A DNA stretch of 41,242 bases from Ignavibacteriota bacterium. GTDB lineage: Bacteria; Bacteroidota; Ignavibacteria; Tepidaquicellales; OLB5. Below the pieces are notes generated by a model that was not told the DNA's origin, ran no database searches, and was given only the letters and a program-made list of their open reading frames with translations. The stretch is from contig RPQH01000036.1 in NCBI GenBank assembly GCA_003820375.1, positions 1-41,242 of the forward strand. The letters are read 5' to 3'. A program made the translations under genes and the position numbers. Positions 24,675 to 33,815 of this stretch are shown one piece after another. Numbering within the stretch: the stretch's first letter is position 1; the number at the start of each line of letters is the position of its first letter.

Positions 24675-24956
24675 TTACGGTTTGTTTTCGGGCGGCACGT
24701 AGCCATCCGGAAGCGTTATATTATCAGAAAAGAAGTATTCTTCCATTTTTTGCTCAAAAACCTGATCTGCCATAGGACTTGTCAGGTCAAGGCGGTATTC
24801 ATTAATTATCATTTTGAACAGCTCCAGGAAGTCATTCCAAGCCTGCTGTGAGACATTTTCATACACTTTCATGCCAAGCTTTGAAGGTGTTGGAGGTGAT
24901 TCAAGCCCGGGCAATACCTGACCAAGTTTAATACAATTTACCATTCTATCTGCCAT
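24675..24956 (-). CDS. yggX: Fe(II)-trafficking / oxidative-damage protection protein YggX
   Basis: A 93-residue protein of the YggX family, which protects iron-sulfur clusters from oxidative damage and may move Fe(II). The conserved N-terminal cysteine (Cys8 in 'MVNCIKLG') is present, then 'PGELG'-like 'PPTPSKLGMKVYENVSQQAW', 'INEYRLDL' and 'MEEYFFSD'. The overall length equals the E. coli protein. It is monocistronic on the minus strand; 99 bp separate it from the divergent M61 peptidase gene. Confidence 0.9.
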   Translation of the reverse strand: MADRMVNCIKLGQVLPGLESPPTPSKLGMKVYENVSQQAWNDFLELFKMIINEYRLDLTSPMADQVFEQKMEEYFFSDNITLPDGYVPPENKP

Positions 24957-25055
24957 GTTATAATTTCTCCTTTTTGAAATATGTAATAATTTATTACTAA
25001 TTTTAAGGCAAAATTTTTTGATATTATATTCAACTAATTTTCCCGAAATTAGATA

Positions 25056-26855
25056 ATGATAAAAGTATTATTTATAACATTAATTTTTTTAATACCGTTT
25101 ATGTCAACAGCTAAAAGTACAAAAATTACTTATAAGCTTTCTATGCCTGAACCACAATCGCATATTTTTGAAGTGCAGATGAAGCTTGACCAGGTTAATG
25201 AAAAAGATATTGAATTGATTTTGCCCGTGTGGAGACCGGGAAGATATTTTATTTTTGATTTTGCATCGGGGGTTTTTGATTTTAATGTAATGGATGAAAA
25301 TAATAAATCACTTCTCTGGAAGAAAATCAATAAGTGCACGTGGAAAATTGAAACCGCAAATTCAAAAAATATAACTGTATCATATAAAGTATTTGCAAAT
25401 GAAACCGGACTAAGAACAAGAGGGCTTGATGAAAACCACGGCTTTGTTAACGGCGCCGCAGTTTTTATGTATGCAGAAAAATACAGGAAATTACCTTTGG
25501 AATTAGAAGTAGTGCCTTTTGGTGATTGGCATGTTACCACCGGCCTTGAAAGTTCTGAAGGAAAACCTAATCAATTTACTGCTCCCGATTATGACTATTT
25601 CGTTGATTGTCCTCTTGAAATTGGAAATCAAACTGATTTTGATTTTGATGTCGATGGCAAAAAACATGTTATAAGCTTTTTCGGAGAAGCAAATTATGAC
25701 AGGCAAAAACTGATAGATGATTTTACTAAAATAATCAGAAAGAATTATGAGCTTTGGGATTTTATACCTTATGACAGGTATATTTTTATCGTACACTGCG
25801 GTCCGCAAAGCGGTGGAGGTACTGAGCATATAAACTCAACTGTGGTTGGTGTTAAACCCGAAACCCTTGAAAATGACCAGTTATATATTGATTTCCTCAG
25901 GTTAATATCGCATGAATTTTTCCATACATGGAATGTTAAGCAGATTCGCCCTAAAGGAATAACACCTTATGATTATACAAAAGAAAATTATACAGAAGAG
26001 TTATGGGTTGCTGAAGGAGGAACCTCATATTACGACGGCTTAATGCTTTTGAGAACCGGGCAATATAAAGTGCAGGATTTTTATGATGAGATTGCTAATG
26101 CAGTTGAACAGGACCGGAGACGCCCGGGGAATAAAGTGCAATCGTTAGCAGAGTCAAGCTTTGATGCATGGGTAAAATTCTGGAAGAATACATCAAATAA
26201 ATTAAACATGGAATCGGATTATTATGTTAAAGGCTCTCATGTTAGTATGATATTAGACCTTGAAATAAGAAACAGGACAGATAATAAAAAGACACTTGAT
26301 GAAGTATTTACAACATTACTTGAACGGTATCCTCTCGGCAGTTCAGGATATACTAATCATGATTTTCGTTTAATTTGCGAAGATATAACAGGTACAAGCT
26401 TTAAAGAATTTTTTGATAAATATGTTTATGGAACAGACGAAATAAACTGGGAAGAATTTTTATCGTATGCAGGGCTGAAGCTTGCCAGCAACGATAGTAC
26501 AATTCAGCCTGTAGTAGGAATTTATGCATCACAACATGGGGATAAAGTAATTATAGATGAGGTTGCTAAGGGTTCATCAGCAGAAGATTGCGGTTTGCAG
26601 GCAGGAGATGAAATTACTGCTGTTGACAGCGTACGTTTATCTTACCAGGAATTGGAAAATAAACTCACCGCATTAGAAGAAGGACAAAAAGTAGAATTTA
26701 TCGTTTTCAGGGAAAAGAAACTAAAGAAGGTTATTTTAACACTCCAAAACAGAAAAGTACCAAACTATCTTGTAGTTCCTGAGTTAAGCTCAACCGAAAA
26801 ACAAATACGGATATACGAAGACTGGCTCAAAACTGGATGGAATGGAAACAATTAA
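25056..26855 (+). CDS. M61 family peptidase with PDZ domain
   Basis: A 599-residue exported metallopeptidase (signal peptide about 1-20). It has the M61 (glycyl aminopeptidase-type) plan: an N-terminal beta-sandwich domain, a catalytic domain with zinc motif HEFFH (286-290) in 'HEFFHTWNVKQIRP', and the downstream zinc ligand Glu320 in 'WVAEGGTSYYDGLML'. A PDZ domain follows (about 490-565; 'GIYASQHGDKVIIDEVAKGSSAEDCGLQAGDEITAV'). All catalytic residues are present. It likely degrades peptides in the periplasm. The next gene follows after 43 bp and could be cotranscribed. Confidence 0.93.
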   Translation: MIKVLFITLIFLIPFMSTAKSTKITYKLSMPEPQSHIFEVQMKLDQVNEKDIELILPVWRPGRYFIFDFASGVFDFNVMDENNKSLLWKKINKCTWKIETANSKNITVSYKVFANETGLRTRGLDENHGFVNGAAVFMYAEKYRKLPLELEVVPFGDWHVTTGLESSEGKPNQFTAPDYDYFVDCPLEIGNQTDFDFDVDGKKHVISFFGEANYDRQKLIDDFTKIIRKNYELWDFIPYDRYIFIVHCGPQSGGGTEHINSTVVGVKPETLENDQLYIDFLRLISHEFFHTWNVKQIRPKGITPYDYTKENYTEELWVAEGGTSYYDGLMLLRTGQYKVQDFYDEIANAVEQDRRRPGNKVQSLAESSFDAWVKFWKNTSNKLNMESDYYVKGSHVSMILDLEIRNRTDNKKTLDEVFTTLLERYPLGSSGYTNHDFRLICEDITGTSFKEFFDKYVYGTDEINWEEFLSYAGLKLASNDSTIQPVVGIYASQHGDKVIIDEVAKGSSAEDCGLQAGDEITAVDSVRLSYQELENKLTALEEGQKVEFIVFREKKLKKVILTLQNRKVPNYLVVPELSSTEKQIRIYEDWLKTGWNGNN

Positions 26856-26898
26856 ATATTAATCTTGTATAATCATATATAAAACTAAATTATCAGCT

Positions 26899-27657
26899 AT
26901 GAAAAAATTATTCTATCTACCTCTTATACTATTTATTATTACAGGTACTTCATATTCAACAGAATATAGCGTTTCAAGTTTATACATAACCTTATATGAT
27001 GGAGCTTTATTCACTGCATCAATAGATGGAAAAGAAATTGGAAATTCAGTTGATGAAACACAAGTTGATGAGCTGCCTGAAGGCAGATATTTCTTAAAAG
27101 TGTCAAAACAAAGCCAATACGGCAACTCTTCCAAACAGGTTTTCATATTCTCTGATTATGTTTTTATTCCTGCAGGTTACAGTTTATTTGCAGTAATAGA
27201 TGACGGCGGTAAATTTTATATTTACAAAAAAGCTGAATATAATCCTTATGCAAACCATAATAACTGGCACCAAACAAACAAATGCGAGTGCAATTGCGAT
27301 GCCTGCAGAAACTGTATTTACAAGGTTCATGACCCTGTAATAGAATATAATAATGATGATTGCAGGTACAAGGCAATGAAGGATAGCGATTTTAATAACT
27401 TAGTCTCAACTGTAACCAAGCTGTCATTCGAAAGTTCACAGATCGAAGTAGTGAAGCAAGCTGTAGATAAAAATATTTTAACTTCTGCACAGGTAAAACA
27501 ATTAATTAAGATTTTTGCATTTGATGAGAGCAAAGTTGAAATTGCAAAATATGCTTACAAAAATACATGCGATAAAAATAATTACTTTAATATATATGAT
27601 TCGTTCGCATTTGAATCGAGTATAATTGAAGTTAAGAATTATATTGAAGGAAAATAG
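26899..27657 (+). CDS. Exported DUF4476 protein with central cysteine cluster
   Basis: A 252-residue exported protein (signal peptide about 1-20). Residues about 22-110 are a beta-rich domain. A spacer at 119-160 contains six cysteines, five of them in the tight cluster CECNCDACRNC (129-139), a spacing (CxCxCxxCxxC) suggestive of metal binding. The C-terminal part (about 162-250) has three repeated helical segments of the DUF4476 type ('FNNLVSTVTKLSFESSQIEVV', 'QVKQLIKIFAFDESKVEIAK', 'YNIYDSFAFESSIIEV'). DUF4476 proteins are frequent in Bacteroidota and have no known role. The cysteine cluster is not a usual part of them, so far as I know. Confidence 0.82.
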   Translation: MKKLFYLPLILFIITGTSYSTEYSVSSLYITLYDGALFTASIDGKEIGNSVDETQVDELPEGRYFLKVSKQSQYGNSSKQVFIFSDYVFIPAGYSLFAVIDDGGKFYIYKKAEYNPYANHNNWHQTNKCECNCDACRNCIYKVHDPVIEYNNDDCRYKAMKDSDFNNLVSTVTKLSFESSQIEVVKQAVDKNILTSAQVKQLIKIFAFDESKVEIAKYAYKNTCDKNNYFNIYDSFAFESSIIEVKNYIEGK

Positions 27658-27762
27658 TAATTCATTTAAGAATTAAGATGATATGATATGACATGACTAA
27701 GAGATTATCAATCATCTAAGCCGGATAGCTTTCAAGGGGTAATCAGTTAATTGCAGTCTGGA

Positions 27763-27810
27763 GTTATTGATATAATACAACTGTTAATTCAATTCTCACA
27801 TATCAATAAC
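27763..27810. repeat. Perfect 11-bp inverted repeat with 26-nt loop
   Basis: GTTATTGATAT (27763-27773) and ATATCAATAAC (27800-27810) are exact complements. It lies 105 bp beyond the DUF4476 stop codon. The arms are AT-rich and there is no T-tract, so it may be a protein-binding palindrome or a weak RNA hairpin rather than a terminator. Confidence 0.6.
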
Positions 27811-27838
27811 AGTAACCCATTGTCTAACACCTATTATT

Positions 27839-27969
27839 AATCATCCGGTTTTTTTAAGCTGACGCTTGTGTCAGGTGAATCTTAGAAAATTTAAATTCCT
27901 TCTTTGTCTATAATAATATTAGGTCAATCTATATTCATCTGAATATTCAAACTAACACCTGACACTGCC
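27839..27969 (+). repeat. 131-bp dispersed repeat with terminal inverted repeats, copy 2
   Basis: Second copy of the element at 2185-2315, in the same orientation and of the same length. GTGTCAGGTG is at 27868-27877 and CACCTGACAC at 27956-27965, again 78 nt apart. The copy lies in a convergent intergenic region, ten bases from a 9-bp tandem array. Mismatches are concentrated in the central part, and the length is conserved with no net gain or loss. Confidence 0.8.
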
Positions 27970-27979
27970 TCTGATTTTC

Positions 27980-28013
27980 AAACTTAACAAACTTAACAAA
28001 CTTAACAAACTTA
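27980..28013 (-). repeat. 9-bp tandem array overlapping a stop codon (AAACTTAAC type)
   Basis: Three exact units (27980-27988, 27989-27997, 27998-28006) and a fourth, shortened unit that includes the stop codon of the small exported protein gene. The unit equals that of the array at 12707. On the sense strand of the gene the unit reads GTTTGTTAA, so the TAA stop can itself be read as part of the array. Confidence 0.9.
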
Positions 28014-28364
28014 CTTCAGGTTTTCTTTGCTTCCGCCGGTCCAGTTAATCAAGCCGGTTCTTACATTCTCCGAAATCTGTGTCCACGAATATCTCCTCGG
28101 ATTATCTTCATCACCGAACAATAAATATTGCTGGCCGGGGTCTTTGCTTTCCACATTAACTATAATTGTATATCTTTCCATTTTTGGGTCTATACCCAGG
28201 TCATCCTGCAGTCTTACAAAAATCGGGTCATCATCTGCATCTGCCAGTATTTTAAAATAAGTCCATTTTTGTGGGTTACTTCCTTTAACTTTTTTTGAAG
28301 AGGTGCAATCTATTGAAGTAATTACCAGGAAAAAAATAAAAAAGAACAAAGAGAGTTTTTTCAT
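28011..28364 (-). CDS. Small exported protein, possible lipoprotein
   Basis: A 117-residue protein with a hydrophobic N-terminus (3-17) followed by Cys20. The sequence before it (SIDC) is a poor lipobox because Asp occupies the -1 position, so lipidation is uncertain. The mature chain has 'RLQDDLGIDPKMERYTIIV' and 'DPGQQYLLFGDED', resembling no family I recognise. Its ATG overlaps the TAA of the moxR gene (TAATG on the minus strand), so it is the last gene of the M16/MoxR operon and is translationally coupled. A 9-bp array abuts its stop. Confidence 0.65.
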   Translation of the reverse strand: MKKLSLFFFIFFLVITSIDCTSSKKVKGSNPQKWTYFKILADADDDPIFVRLQDDLGIDPKMERYTIIVNVESKDPGQQYLLFGDEDNPRRYSWTQISENVRTGLINWTGGSKENLK

Positions 28365-29407
28365 TAAACTTCAGCTATTAATTTATCGATTATATCCGTT
28401 GTTTTAACTCCATCTGCTTCTGCATTGAAGTTAGTTATCAAACGGTGTCTTAAAACAGGTGTTGCAACTTTCCGTATGTCATCAATTTCAGGTGTGTATC
28501 TGCCGTTTAAGATTGAGTTGGTCTTTGCACCCAAAATAAGATACTGTGATGCCCTCGGTCCGGCACCCCAGCTAATCCAGTCTTTAATAAATTTAGGTGC
28601 TCCGTCATTGCCCGGTCTTGTTTTGTTTACAAGATTTACAGTGTAGTTTATAACATTATCTGATACAGGAACACGCCTTACTAAATCCTGTAATGCAATT
28701 ATCTCATCTTTTTTAAGGATAATATCTAATTTCGGGACATACATGCTTGTTGTATACTTGATAATATCCATTTCCTCTGCCTTTGAAGGATACTCAAGCC
28801 AAACATTGAACATAAACCTGTCAAGCTGTGCTTCAGGCAGGGGATATGTGCCTTCATGTTCTATAGGGTTTTGTGTAGAAAGAACAAAGAACGGCTCATC
28901 AAGTGTATAAGTGTTTCCTGCGGCTGTTACTTTATGCTCCTGCATTGCCTCAAGCAAAGCTGATTGTGTTTTTGGGGGAGTCCTGTTTATTTCATCGGCA
29001 AGAAGCATGTTTGCAAAGATTGGTCCCTTTACAAACTTAAAGCTTTTAGAGCCTTTTGAAAGGTCTTCTTCAATAATTTCTGTGCCAATAATATCAGACG
29101 GCATCAGGTCTGGTGTAAACTGTATCCTGTTGAATTTCAACTCAAGCACATCAGAAAGGGTTTTGATTAGTAGAGTCTTCGCAAGTCCCGGTACACCGAT
29201 TAACAAACAATGTCCTCTTGAAAAAATTGCAATTATTATCTGGTCAATTATATCCCGGTGCCCTACAATTACTTTTGCGACTTCATTTCTCAGCTCAGTA
29301 TTTTTCTTGTTCAGGTATTTAACAAGTTCAACATCATTCATTCCATAAGTTGCTTCACCATTGGATTGAACAGTTGAAGTTTTATTATCAGCTATTTTTT
29401 CCTGCAT
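28364..29407 (-). CDS. MoxR family AAA+ ATPase
   Basis: A 347-residue ATPase of the MoxR group, which acts as a chaperone in assembly or maturation of other proteins. Walker A is 'GVPGLAKT' (71-78) and Walker B 'LLADE' (135-139) in 'NMLLADEINRTPPKTQSALLEAMQE'. The sensor 1 region is 'FFVLSTQNPIEHEGTYPLPEAQLDRF', nearly invariant in the family. Cytoplasmic. MoxR genes usually stand next to DUF58 and von Willebrand A genes; here neither is in the window on this strand, and its neighbours are M16 peptidases and a small exported protein. Confidence 0.92.
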   Translation of the reverse strand: MQEKIADNKTSTVQSNGEATYGMNDVELVKYLNKKNTELRNEVAKVIVGHRDIIDQIIIAIFSRGHCLLIGVPGLAKTLLIKTLSDVLELKFNRIQFTPDLMPSDIIGTEIIEEDLSKGSKSFKFVKGPIFANMLLADEINRTPPKTQSALLEAMQEHKVTAAGNTYTLDEPFFVLSTQNPIEHEGTYPLPEAQLDRFMFNVWLEYPSKAEEMDIIKYTTSMYVPKLDIILKKDEIIALQDLVRRVPVSDNVINYTVNLVNKTRPGNDGAPKFIKDWISWGAGPRASQYLILGAKTNSILNGRYTPEIDDIRKVATPVLRHRLITNFNAEADGVKTTDIIDKLIAEV

Positions 29408-29431
29408 TTCGTTTTTGTTAATTTACAAACT

Positions 29432-30919
29432 TTAATTGCTAATTCGTTTACCGTCAACGTCATAAATCTCCACATCACCCATCTTAGTCAGCTTATCTTT
29501 TATTGTCTTAGCATTTCCTGAAATTACCACGTAAAGATTATCAGGTTTAATATATTTTTTGGCAGCCTCTAAAATATCTTTTTTAGTCAGTTTGTTTACA
29601 TTGCTTATATAAGTACTGTAATAATTTTTCGGAAGCCCATATTGTTTTAAATTTATCACCCTTGTAGCAACTGCATTTGGAGTTTCAAGCTGAAGCGGAA
29701 ATATCCCGGTAAGGTAATTTTTAACAGTCTGAAGCTCGTCATTGGTAACTTCTTCATTCACAATTCTATTAAGTTCTTCCTTAACCAATCTAACTGAGGT
29801 ATCAGTAACTTCGTTCCGAACATCAGCATCCACAGAGAAATCTCCGGGGTGGATTCTTGCAGTAAAACCGCTTCTTGCCCCGTAAGTAAACCCGTGCTTT
29901 TCGCGTAAATTCAAATTTATCCTTGAGCCAAAGTATCCTCCCAGGATAGTGTTCATTACTGATACTGCAATAAAATCAGGATTGTTCCTTTCTATCCCTA
30001 CATGCCCTATACGGAAATTCGATTGTACGGCTCCCGGTTTATCGACTATATATATAGTTTTAGAATTATATTGAATATTTTTCCTTAAATTTTTAGTGGA
30101 TTTTTCGTCAGTACTAAAAGTTTCAATTTGAAAAGTAAGTTCAGTTTCGAAACATTTTTCTTTCCAATTACTAAAGTGTTCATCAATTATCGAGCTTGCT
30201 TCATCGCGTGTAATATCTCCGACGAATGCCAATATTAATTTGTTTGGGCAATAATGTTTCTGATAAAAATCAACTATATCAGCACGTGTAATATTTTTTA
30301 TGCTCTCTTCAGTTCCCTCGGATGGATGAGCATATGGAGAACTGCCAAATATTACTTTATTGAACATTTTATCTGATAATGCACCTGCGTCATCTTTATT
30401 CTGTATGATGCTTGAAATTCTCTGGTCTTTTGTCCTGTTTAACTCCTCTTCGGCAAAAACAGGATTTATTACAACATCTGCAAGAACATCAATAACTTTA
30501 TCAAGATGTTTTTTTAGAATTGAAAGTGAAATATAGCTCCCATCCCAGTCACTTCCTGATGAAATACTTCCGCCATAAAAATCTATTTCATCTGCAATCT
30601 GCAGAGCACTTCGTGTTTTTGTACCTTTAGTTAAAAGTTCAGCAGTAAAAGAAGATACACCATAATTATCTCCATCAAAATAAGAGCCGGCATCTTTAAA
30701 TACTAATCTTATTGAAACGCTTGGTACTTTATGGTTTTCAATTAAAAGTAAATTAATTCCGCTTTTTGCCAGTGTTGTATCTACATAATCGGGGAATTGA
30801 ATATCTTTAGGCGGCTTTGGTGCCGGCGGTTTGGAACGGTCTAGCTTTTCATCCTGTGATAAAACTGTTTTGGTCATAAATAAAATAAATATTAATATTA
30901 AAATTCTATAATAATTCAT
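29432..30919 (-). CDS. M16 peptidase homologue lacking the catalytic motif
   Basis: A 495-residue exported protein (signal peptide ending VLSQD) of the M16 family. Where active enzymes have HxxEH the sequence reads SxxAE (Ser90, Ala93, Glu94 in 'GVSSFTAELLTKGT'), so no zinc can bind. The C-terminal half keeps the family fold and the 'FTYGARSGF' segment, which corresponds to the substrate-contact Arg/Tyr region. This matches the inactive partner subunit of M16B heterodimers. It lies 1 bp after the stop of an active M16 gene, which supports a heteromeric enzyme. Confidence 0.9.
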   Translation of the reverse strand: MNYYRILILIFILFMTKTVLSQDEKLDRSKPPAPKPPKDIQFPDYVDTTLAKSGINLLLIENHKVPSVSIRLVFKDAGSYFDGDNYGVSSFTAELLTKGTKTRSALQIADEIDFYGGSISSGSDWDGSYISLSILKKHLDKVIDVLADVVINPVFAEEELNRTKDQRISSIIQNKDDAGALSDKMFNKVIFGSSPYAHPSEGTEESIKNITRADIVDFYQKHYCPNKLILAFVGDITRDEASSIIDEHFSNWKEKCFETELTFQIETFSTDEKSTKNLRKNIQYNSKTIYIVDKPGAVQSNFRIGHVGIERNNPDFIAVSVMNTILGGYFGSRINLNLREKHGFTYGARSGFTARIHPGDFSVDADVRNEVTDTSVRLVKEELNRIVNEEVTNDELQTVKNYLTGIFPLQLETPNAVATRVINLKQYGLPKNYYSTYISNVNKLTKKDILEAAKKYIKPDNLYVVISGNAKTIKDKLTKMGDVEIYDVDGKRISN

Positions 30920-30920
30920 A

Positions 30921-32207
30921 TTAACGGGTCTTTGGTATATATATCAGTGTTACCCTGTTATTTTCGTTTAAAAATTCTTTTGATATTGAAGCAATATCAT
31001 CTTTTGTTATGCTCAGGTAATTATCGATGTTTGAATTAATCAGCTCTGCATTATTAAAAAGTGTTTTATAATGTGTGAGCATATCTGCTTTCGATAATAT
31101 CGATTGTTTCCTTAGAGCATGCTTTGTTTCAAATTTGTTTTTTGCCTTTTGAAGGTCCTGCTCAGGTAATTTTCCTTCTGTTACATCATCGATAATCCTG
31201 TAAACAACTTTTTCAACTGATTCCACATCAACACCCGGCATAAGCAGAGCGTACAAATAAAATACACCTGCAAATTCTTTGCAGTCTACATATGCACCGA
31301 CTTCAGAACATAGCTGTTTATCATATACAAGTTCTTTATACATTATAGAACTGTCTCCATGAGAAAGTATATCTGATAAAAGCTCTAATGCAAAACTTTC
31401 CTTAGTATATTCTTTTGGAATCCTGTATCCCACAAAAATTCCCGGCAGCTGAATATTATCAGTGATAAAATCTCTTGAGCTTTTAAAACTGTCCTTTACG
31501 GGAAGTTTTCTTTCAATGCTGTTTTTCCCGCGCGGAATGCTGCCAAAATATTTGTTTATAAGTTCTATTGTTTCTTTTTCATCCAGGTCTCCTGCAATTG
31601 TCAGTACTGCATTATTGGGTATATAATATTTTTCAAAGAAACTCTTTATGTCTTCCATTGTTGCCTTGTTGATATCATCAATTTCGCCGATTGTATCCCA
31701 TCCGTAAACAGAATTGGGGAATAAGCGGGGCGGAAACTCCAATGATAATGAGCCGTAAGGGCGGTTATCAAAAGTCTGTTTCTTTTCTTCTGTTACTACA
31801 CCTTTTTGAGTATCTAAGCTTTCCTGTGATATAGCAAATTGAAGCATTCTGTCAGATTCCATCCACAAGCCAAGCTCAAGCTGATTTGACGGCAGTATTA
31901 TATAATAATTGGTCTTATCTTCCGTAGTATAAGCATTATTATCACCACCTGCATTCAGGCACAAATTATCATATTCGCCGCAGGGGATGTTTAATGAGCC
32001 CTCGAACATTAAATGCTCGAATAAATGCGCAAAGCCCTTTTTGTTATTCTCTTCATCCTTTGAGCCGACATGATAACAAAGATTTATGACAACTGAAGGA
32101 ATGGAACTATCAGCTGAAAGGATAACTTTTAAACCATTCTTTAATTCATATTCTGAATAATTTACATTGTCTGATTGCGAAACACCGTCCGTTATATCTT
32201 TTCCCAT
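30921..32207 (-). CDS. M16 family zinc peptidase, active, no signal peptide visible
   Basis: A 428-residue M16 peptidase with an intact inverted zinc motif HLFEH (His61, Glu64, His65) in 'GFAHLFEHLMFEGS', and the third-ligand Glu near 140-141 in 'VVTEEKKQ', 76 residues on. Unlike both flanking M16 proteins it starts directly with 'MGKDITDGVSQSDNVNYSEYELKNGL', without a signal peptide. The upstream gene ends 9 bp before its start, so no longer N-terminus is visible. It may act in the cytoplasm, or the export signal may have been lost. It is the middle gene of the operon. Confidence 0.9.
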   Translation of the reverse strand: MGKDITDGVSQSDNVNYSEYELKNGLKVILSADSSIPSVVINLCYHVGSKDEENNKKGFAHLFEHLMFEGSLNIPCGEYDNLCLNAGGDNNAYTTEDKTNYYIILPSNQLELGLWMESDRMLQFAISQESLDTQKGVVTEEKKQTFDNRPYGSLSLEFPPRLFPNSVYGWDTIGEIDDINKATMEDIKSFFEKYYIPNNAVLTIAGDLDEKETIELINKYFGSIPRGKNSIERKLPVKDSFKSSRDFITDNIQLPGIFVGYRIPKEYTKESFALELLSDILSHGDSSIMYKELVYDKQLCSEVGAYVDCKEFAGVFYLYALLMPGVDVESVEKVVYRIIDDVTEGKLPEQDLQKAKNKFETKHALRKQSILSKADMLTHYKTLFNNAELINSNIDNYLSITKDDIASISKEFLNENNRVTLIYIPKTR

Positions 32208-32216
32208 TAATTATAT

Positions 32217-33560
32217 CTACTTATTATTTTTTGGCAGGTAATATAAAACAACCCTGTTATTGTTATTTAAAAATTTTGAAGCTGTATTTTTAATATCTTC
32301 TTCCTTAACGTTAAGATAGTTATTTATATCCGAATTAATCAGTGAAGTATTTTTATAGAATGTCCAGTAATTAGCCAGCATATCTGCTTTCCCAAGGTCT
32401 GTTAAAGCCCTGTTCGTAAATTCCGACTCCGAAGAGTTCTTAACTTTTTCCAGCTCTTTGGCTGTAATGTTTTCATTATTTATCTTTTCTATCTCTTCAT
32501 TAATGACTTTTTCTATATCATTCAGGTCTGTTCCTTTCAGAGCTGTTGCAGTGATAATAAATAAGCCTCCCAGTTCAAGATCCCAAATGAAAGCATTAAC
32601 CGATTTTGCAAGCTTTTTCTTATAAACCAGCTCACCATATAATCTTGAGCTTCTTCCGGATGATAATACTGAACTTAATAATGCAAGGGGATATATATCT
32701 TTTGAAGTTACTCCCGGAATTTTATACCCGATATATAAAGCCGGTATTTGAATATTATCATAAACTGTATCTCTAATTTCTCCCTGATTGAAAATTACTG
32801 AAGAATAATTTCTGTTGACCTCAGGTCCATTTGCCAGCCCCCCGAAATATTTGTTAACAAGCACTTTTGTTTTATCATATTCAATATCTCCGGATATTAC
32901 AAGTACTGCATTATTAGGATTGTAAAATCTATTGTAAAAATTTTGTGCATACGAGAGGTCTGCATCGTTCAGATGTTCCATACTGCCTATTGGTATCCAC
33001 CCGTACGGCTGGTTTTTAAATGCAAGCTTGAACAGGTTATAAAACCTTGTTCCATAAGGCACATTATCGTATCTCTGCCTTTTTTCTTCTTTTACAACTT
33101 CACGCTGGTTATCAAAGTTTTCCTGTGTTACATTTAAAGTGCTCATTCTGTCTGATTCCAGCCATAAGGCAAGCTCAAGCTGATTTGATGGAAGCGATTC
33201 AAAATAATTAGTTCTGTCCTGATTTGTTGTACCGTTCACAGTACCGCCTGCTTTTTGAACATAGCTGAAATGCTCTGCTTTCCCAACATTATCTGAACCC
33301 TGAAACATCATATGCTCAAATAAATGAGCAAACCCGGTCCTGTTGGTATCCTCATCTTTTGAACCTACATGATACCATATATCAATACTAACAATTGGAT
33401 TAGAATTATCTTTTGTTAAGATTACATGAAGCCCGTTTTCAAGGTCATATTCAACAAAATCAACATTAACCTGTGATATGAGTGTGCTTTGCTTAAAAAA
33501 CATCATTATTAATATAAAAATTGAAATTCGACTGTATAAAACAAATAGCATAACTGGCAA
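32217..33560 (-). CDS. M16 family zinc peptidase, active, exported
   Basis: A 447-residue M16 peptidase with a signal peptide-like start (about 1-30). Zinc motif HLFEH at His79, Glu82 and His83 in 'GFAHLFEHMMFQGSDN', with Glu158/Glu159 in 'VVKEEKRQRYDN' 76 residues later. It is the first gene of the minus-strand operon, preceded by 255 bp of AT-rich sequence that must hold the promoter. M16B peptidases degrade or process peptides in the periplasm, and pair with catalytically dead homologues like the one two genes downstream. Confidence 0.9.
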   Translation of the reverse strand: MPVMLFVLYSRISIFILIMMFFKQSTLISQVNVDFVEYDLENGLHVILTKDNSNPIVSIDIWYHVGSKDEDTNRTGFAHLFEHMMFQGSDNVGKAEHFSYVQKAGGTVNGTTNQDRTNYFESLPSNQLELALWLESDRMSTLNVTQENFDNQREVVKEEKRQRYDNVPYGTRFYNLFKLAFKNQPYGWIPIGSMEHLNDADLSYAQNFYNRFYNPNNAVLVISGDIEYDKTKVLVNKYFGGLANGPEVNRNYSSVIFNQGEIRDTVYDNIQIPALYIGYKIPGVTSKDIYPLALLSSVLSSGRSSRLYGELVYKKKLAKSVNAFIWDLELGGLFIITATALKGTDLNDIEKVINEEIEKINNENITAKELEKVKNSSESEFTNRALTDLGKADMLANYWTFYKNTSLINSDINNYLNVKEEDIKNTASKFLNNNNRVVLYYLPKNNK

Positions 33561-33815
33561 AATAATAAAGTGATGTGTAATAAAAAAGTAATAAAGAGTA
33601 TATACTGTATTTATGACCTAAATTGAACTTTAGAGTAAAGTCATTTTATATAAATAATTTTACTATACACGAATGTAAATTCTGTATTTACCCTTGTTGA
33701 ATTGCATTTATTTTTTATAATTAATTTATTATTAATTAAGTGATATTAATTATTTATAACCTGCTAACGTGTCAAAAGTTTCAGAAAAGATTTTTAAAAT
33801 TTTTTCAAAAAATCA

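Larger units (their letters stand above)
27658..28010. other. Intergenic region between convergent genes with hairpin, repeat copy and array
   Basis: The 353-bp gap has no gene. In order it holds an 11-bp inverted repeat (27763-27810), the second copy of the 131-bp repeat (27839-27969) and a 9-bp array (27980-28013) that reaches into the stop codon of the minus-strand gene. Apart from these elements the sequence is AT-rich and unremarkable. Confidence 0.7.

Noticed and set aside
28911-29348. Plus-strand 145-residue frame
   Set aside because: It is antisense to moxR, whose ATPase motifs are unambiguous.
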